Both the position numbers and the translations under genes were made by a program. The notes under the pieces are model-generated. The model ran no database searches. It was not told the origin of the DNA and saw nothing but the letters and a program-made list of their open reading frames with translations. Below, piece after piece: positions 6,112 to 9,955 of a stretch of 9,955 bases of DNA; positions within the stretch are counted from its first letter, which is position 1; every line of letters starts with the position of its first letter. Source of the stretch: an uncultured Eubacteriales bacterium. Its GTDB lineage: Bacteria > Bacillota > Clostridia > Monoglobales > Monoglobaceae. Where the stretch lies: positions 1 to 9,955 of the forward strand of contig CAJLFL010000059.1 of assembly GCA_905205855.1 (NCBI GenBank). Reading direction: 5' to 3'.

Positions 6112-6139
6112 AAAAAAAGAACTCCCATTGCGGGAGTTC
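6112..6139 (-). terminator. Intrinsic terminator of the SNF2-type helicase gene
   Basis: On the - strand, GAACTCCC (6132-6139) pairs with GGGAGTTC (6119-6126) around a five-base GCAAT loop. Seven T residues (6112-6118) follow immediately. It lies 36 bases past the helicase stop codon. This is a textbook rho-independent terminator, and it separates the helicase transcript from the primase gene. Confidence 0.9.
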
Positions 6140-6175
6140 ACATTTGAAATTATCCTTGCGTTTTATATTTTCACA

Positions 6176-9100
6176 CTACTCATTTTTTACACCGAATTCC
6201 TTATCAATTTCTTTGATTTTATCTTTTAGGCTTCGTATTTTATCCGAATAATTTTCGTTCCCCTCCAGCGCCTCTGCAATATCACGATGGCGCTTTTGCA
6301 TATTCTCAAGATGATTTTCAAGCATCCCGATATATTTTTCAAAACTATCAATAAAATGATCAATCCTCACCAGCAACCCGTCTTTTGCAGCGCCGAGTTC
6401 TATGTGGTACCGCCCGTTGTTTTCAATATACACAAATGGCTTATGTTTCATCATTTTCGCCGGCAAAATCACGTCAAACCCCCGATAGGAAATCACCTTT
6501 GATTCTTTTTTGCAAAGCTCATTTGCCATAAGCAGACGATAGAGCGTTTCACGTAAATCTTTGCGTTTTTCCCTTTGATAAACAAAATGATTGCTTTTGA
6601 TAAAATCCTCATCAAGTTTTGCTTTTTGGATAAGTTCTTCCTGACGCTTCATTTTATCCGGCATTTTGAGCAATTCCATTTTGAGTTTGATCCGTGATTC
6701 GTCTATTTTTCGCTGCAGTGATGTATATTTCGAAAGCGCATTCGCACACTCTACTCTTTCCTTTAGAAGCGGATTTCCGATTGCAATCGCTTTTACCTCC
6801 GCATAATTCAGCACGGAATCATCAAGGTCTCCACAGTCCCGCCGATCTGCATTTCCGGAAAGAATACTTGCGATGACTCTCTGTTTGCTCTCCAGCAGCT
6901 GCCATGAATATGCGTCAAAACTCCCCTCTGTAATATAGCGGTAAATCGCAACCGTCTTATTTTCATTGCCCCGGCGAAGAATCCTGCCCTCACGCTGAAC
7001 CATATCCGCAGGTCTCCACGGCACGTCCAGATGGTGAAGTGCGATAAGTTTGTTTTGAACGTTTACGCCCAAACCCAGTTTAAAGGTTGATCCGATCAGG
7101 ATACGTATTTTCCCCATTTGTACTGCCGAAAACATCTCTTCTCTTTCCTTTTCGCTTTCAGCGTCATGAATATATGCAATTTCATTTTCGGCCGCCCCCA
7201 TTTTAACAAGCAGCCGTTTCATTTCATCATACAAGTTAAACGCAGCCTTTGGGGTCGAGGTATCACAAAAAATAATCTGCGTTGATTTTTGACTCTTTGT
7301 TTTTTTGTATATATTCATAACGTTTTCGGCGCAATGCACCGCCTTGGATTCATACGTAAACGCGGCATTTTCATTGACAAGCCGCATATCAAGCGCGGCC
7401 TTTCTGCCGTCCGTTGTGATCTTTAACATATTGTCAGTTTTGGAATCTACCCGGCGGGCGTGAATGTTATCGGCTCTCTTTGCAATATCATTAAGATAAA
7501 GTCTCAATTCCTCTGTCCTTACAATTTTATCATCTGTGTATCCCACAAAATCCGGGATTTCGTTCTCTCTGTTTACCCGATGAAAATCGGTAATCAAAGC
7601 AAGAAGGTTTCCGAGTTCCGGCAAATTATGAAATTTTGAAAATCTTGTTGCCATTCTGAATTTGCTCGTATCGACACCGAGTTCTACATCGGTAACCTTT
7701 TCGGCAAACATACCAATCCATGCATCAAAACTCTGCAGTCTAAAAAGCGACAGTGTATCAGGCTGCAAGTACTTCTGCATCACATAAGCATCGGTCAGCG
7801 AATTTGTAATTGGCGTCCCTGTTGCAAATACGACGCCTCTTCCGTTATTTTGCTTCTGCACGATGCGAACCTTTTCATACATATCACCGCATTTTGCAGA
7901 ACCGCTTGCCGAAATTCCTAAGACATTGCTGATTTTTGTTTTAACTGACAAATTCTTATAATGATGCGCCTCATCGACAAACAAAGTGTTTATCCCTAAA
8001 TCCTCAAAACACGCCGTATCACAAGAACACCCGGCTGCGCTTTTACCAACGGGAATTTCCCCAAAGCAACTATATGCAATGATAATTCCGTCATAGCCGC
8101 CGTTTTTTATGTCATCGATCGCAGCCTTCCTTTTACCCGGTGTAAAACAAGAGGGTGTAATACAAAGAATGCATGCTTTGGGATACAGCCTTTGAAACAG
8201 GCTCTTCCATTGCCCGACAATGCTGTTCGGAACGACAAACATATTCTTTTGTGATATCCCCATTTGCCGCATTTTCATCCCTGCGGCGATCATAACAAAG
8301 GTTTTTCCGGCGCCCACCTCGTGGGCGAGCAGCGTGTTTTGTGAAAACATAATTCTTGCTACCGCATTTCTTTGGTAATCGAACAGATTTTCTTTTTCTG
8401 ACATTTCCGGAAAGGTTAAAAAGCTTCCGTCGTAATGCCGGGCAACACTTGACGCATAGGTTTTGTAATAGATATTTTCCAGTCTCTCCCTTCTGTTTTT
8501 ATTCTGCCACACCCAACTTTGAAATGTTTTGATGATTGTCTGTTGTTTTTCCGCAGCCAGCATCGTTTCCTGATGGTTAATCACACGTCTTTTACCCGAT
8601 TTTACAGTAGGACACGCAATCTCATCCGTTATGACAATCGAACGCATATTCAGCGTTTTTTCTATAATTTGCAGCGCTCCCATCCGCTCTGTTCCGTACG
8701 TATGATCGGACTTAAATTGTCCTTTATATCCGGATTTAAACGGAATCTTCCAGATTGCGTGCTCGGCGTCATGTTCTGTGTAACACGATATTGTTCCCTT
8801 TTTATGCAGGGCGCAACATTCACCCAGTAAACACCTTATAAATTCGTCAATAATATCCTCCGGCAGCCACGGAGAACCAAGCGTCACATAGATCTCGTTT
8901 GCAGATATTTTTTGTGGAATCACTGTTTCGAGCGCTCTCACATTATTACTAAAATACCCTTTATACTTTTTATCCGCATTCCTTGCCGATTTCAGCTTTT
9001 CAACCACTCTGCCCGAAAGATATTCTTCTGCGGTTTCCCAGCCGCTATAAAAACACTCGTCCCAACGATCCGGGTTCTGATAAATAGCCCCGCCAAGTTC

Positions 9101-9808
9101 TGTAATAACATCTTTAAGACTCATTCCCGTAATCTGTGAAATATATGCAATATCAACGATTCCCAGCCGATCCATCGAGATCCGAAGTCCCTCTGCCGCA
9201 TTTTTTGCAAATACGCCGTCAGCCCTTTTATCCTTAAGAAAGGGATTTACCCAGCCGGGAGGCAGATCCATTCTTGTTACTCTTTCAATATGTGCGTTTT
9301 CTTCTTCCGTTTCTATTTCCGTCTTGCATTTTGCATAGAATGCAAGCCAGCTTATCTCTTCAAGGCATTGAAACCTCTCACATAACCTAAAATACAGATT
9401 GTCATCTGCCTCCTTTTTGTCATCTGTCAGCAATCGCACAATTTTTTGTATGCCGGATTCCTCCATATTTAGTACAATCTTTCCGCCATAGCAGCGAACC
9501 TCATCGATTCCGGATATAAAAAAGTATTTTATATGACGCGCGTCCTTTGTCCACACACAGTTTCGCTCGCAGTTATAATTTTCGAAAAAGAATCCGATCA
9601 CCGTCATGAGTTCTTCCGGCAAAGCATTATCGGCGCTGATCCGCATGGCAAAGCAGTCGTTTTTCATTCTTATTTCAGCCTCAAACGGAGCAGCCTTATA
9701 CTGCTGAAACAAGCTATAAGCTGCGTTTACTGCTCCGTATGCTTTTTTTACAGTATCACGGTTGTATGTTTTATAAAATTGTCTGAAACAAGCTCTGATA
9801 TCCGGCAT
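6176..9808 (-). CDS. SNF2-type superfamily 2 helicase of a conjugative/integrative element, 1210 aa
   Basis: This matches the helicase half of the giant methylase-helicase proteins carried by Firmicutes integrative and conjugative elements. Residues about 210-325 hold that family's conserved block: YISQITGMSLKDVITELGG (222-240), GWETAEEYLSG (256-266) and the LGSPWLPEDII segment (310-320). The motor has Walker A AHEVGAGKT (495-503), motif Ia VVPNSIVGQW (525-534), a DEAH box VDEAHHYKN (611-619), motif III FATGTPITNS (661-670), motif V GSTFKLGLGVN (906-916) and motif VI VQREGRILRRGNE (937-949). Thus both RecA lobes are complete. Residues about 1030-1100 and 1155-1205 look like coiled coil. No N-6 adenine methylase motif (NPPY/NPPF) is present, unlike the fused homologues. 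Residues 1-200 are not recognised. The start at 9808 has GAGGTG eight bases upstream. Its exact role in the element, such as DNA remodelling during transfer or protection, is not known. Confidence 0.92.
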   Translation of the reverse strand: MPDIRACFRQFYKTYNRDTVKKAYGAVNAAYSLFQQYKAAPFEAEIRMKNDCFAMRISADNALPEELMTVIGFFFENYNCERNCVWTKDARHIKYFFISGIDEVRCYGGKIVLNMEESGIQKIVRLLTDDKKEADDNLYFRLCERFQCLEEISWLAFYAKCKTEIETEEENAHIERVTRMDLPPGWVNPFLKDKRADGVFAKNAAEGLRISMDRLGIVDIAYISQITGMSLKDVITELGGAIYQNPDRWDECFYSGWETAEEYLSGRVVEKLKSARNADKKYKGYFSNNVRALETVIPQKISANEIYVTLGSPWLPEDIIDEFIRCLLGECCALHKKGTISCYTEHDAEHAIWKIPFKSGYKGQFKSDHTYGTERMGALQIIEKTLNMRSIVITDEIACPTVKSGKRRVINHQETMLAAEKQQTIIKTFQSWVWQNKNRRERLENIYYKTYASSVARHYDGSFLTFPEMSEKENLFDYQRNAVARIMFSQNTLLAHEVGAGKTFVMIAAGMKMRQMGISQKNMFVVPNSIVGQWKSLFQRLYPKACILCITPSCFTPGKRKAAIDDIKNGGYDGIIIAYSCFGEIPVGKSAAGCSCDTACFEDLGINTLFVDEAHHYKNLSVKTKISNVLGISASGSAKCGDMYEKVRIVQKQNNGRGVVFATGTPITNSLTDAYVMQKYLQPDTLSLFRLQSFDAWIGMFAEKVTDVELGVDTSKFRMATRFSKFHNLPELGNLLALITDFHRVNRENEIPDFVGYTDDKIVRTEELRLYLNDIAKRADNIHARRVDSKTDNMLKITTDGRKAALDMRLVNENAAFTYESKAVHCAENVMNIYKKTKSQKSTQIIFCDTSTPKAAFNLYDEMKRLLVKMGAAENEIAYIHDAESEKEREEMFSAVQMGKIRILIGSTFKLGLGVNVQNKLIALHHLDVPWRPADMVQREGRILRRGNENKTVAIYRYITEGSFDAYSWQLLESKQRVIASILSGNADRRDCGDLDDSVLNYAEVKAIAIGNPLLKERVECANALSKYTSLQRKIDESRIKLKMELLKMPDKMKRQEELIQKAKLDEDFIKSNHFVYQREKRKDLRETLYRLLMANELCKKESKVISYRGFDVILPAKMMKHKPFVYIENNGRYHIELGAAKDGLLVRIDHFIDSFEKYIGMLENHLENMQKRHRDIAEALEGNENYSDKIRSLKDKIKEIDKEFGVKNE

Positions 9809-9825
9809 ATCCTTTGCACCTCATT

Positions 9826-9845
9826 ATCATGGATAATTCCATGAT
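9826..9845. promoter_or_regulatory. Perfect 8-bp palindrome before the helicase gene, possible operator or leader hairpin
   Basis: ATCATGGA (9826-9833) and TCCATGAT (9838-9845) are exact inverted copies around TAAT. The element ends 17 bases upstream of the helicase start and just before its ribosome binding site (GAGGTG at 9817-9822). With no T-run following, it is not a terminator. It could be a repressor operator or an RNA hairpin controlling translation. I see no regulator gene in the window. Confidence 0.5.
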
Positions 9846-9875
9846 ACGATACCGGATGTACCATAAATAGCACAC

Positions 9876-9900
9876 AAAAAGCGACGGGATCACCCCCGTC
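9876..9900 (-). terminator. Probable intrinsic terminator of a gene upstream of the helicase
   Basis: On the - strand, GACGGG (9895-9900) pairs with CCCGTC (9883-9888) around GGTGAT. Then come GC and five T residues (9876-9880). It would end a transcript from a gene beyond the right edge. The GC-rich 6-bp stem and adjacent T-run make it plausible, though short. A reading frame runs through it (see rejected items). Confidence 0.5.
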
Positions 9901-9955
9901 ATACATACGATTTGCGCGGTACACAAGATAGTTGGATTTCATCACAATATCATTC

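Noticed and set aside
9748..9955. Reading frame on the - strand, open from the right edge and overlapping the helicase start by about 60 bases
   Set aside because: A terminator-like hairpin with five T residues lies inside it, no ribosome binding site is visible for its GTG/ATG starts, and its end runs through the helicase start region. It could be the tail of a real upstream gene, but nothing in the sequence supports that strongly.
1..9955. CRISPR arrays, tRNA or rRNA genes, insertion sequences, integrase or relaxase genes
   Set aside because: I looked for regularly spaced repeats, tRNA-like cloverleaf ends, transposase DDE or serine/tyrosine recombinase motifs and relaxase motifs, and saw none. 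The mobile-element reading therefore rests on the helicase and primase families alone.

Overview
The window looks like an accessory region of a low-to-mid GC Gram-positive bacterium, most likely a gut-type Clostridia (Oscillospiraceae or Lachnospiraceae-like). This rests on strong AGGAGG-type ribosome binding sites, short Firmicutes-style promoters and terminators, and the protein families present. The species cannot be named from the sequence.

Left part (1-2247, + strand). A 28-residue putative membrane peptide (55-141) overlaps by an ATGA junction a 229-residue protein of unknown function (138-827). An RtcB-family RNA ligase (912-2009) follows, with every metal-binding and guanylylation residue in place. 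A hairpin with a T-run (2159-2188) probably ends rtcB. No archease or release-factor homologue (PrfH) accompanies it. The three genes look like one small cassette, though rtcB may also have its own extended -10 promoter.

Middle part (2248-3892, - strand, visibly more AT-rich). A complete AAA-type ATPase with a C-terminal DUF4143/nuclease-like region (2248-3447) is driven by a good -35/-10 promoter (TTGACG, 17 bp, TAATAT). Upstream of it lie a 12-bp hairpin and a broken fragment of an AbiEii-like nucleotidyltransferase toxin gene (3603-3847), with one in-frame stop and a one-base frameshift. The segment looks like the debris of an older defence or toxin-antitoxin insertion.

Right part (3893-9955, - strand). 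This is a block of mobile-element DNA-processing genes, read leftward. First is a 1210-residue SNF2-type helicase (6176-9808), related to the helicase half of the giant methylase-helicase proteins of Firmicutes conjugative elements. Next is a P4/D5-type superfamily 3 primase-helicase (start reassigned to 5946, end 4222), then a 77-residue small protein (4126-3893). An intrinsic terminator (6112-6139) separates the helicase from the primase, which probably starts from its own extended -10 promoter. An 8-bp perfect palindrome lies just upstream of the helicase ribosome binding site, and a further terminator-like hairpin lies upstream of that.

Taken together, this is a mosaic: a possible RNA-repair cassette, a decayed AbiE-type remnant with an ATPase, and part of a conjugative or integrative element's replication module. 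The least explained part is the membrane peptide / 229-residue protein / RtcB arrangement. No rRNA, tRNA, CRISPR array or intact insertion sequence was seen.
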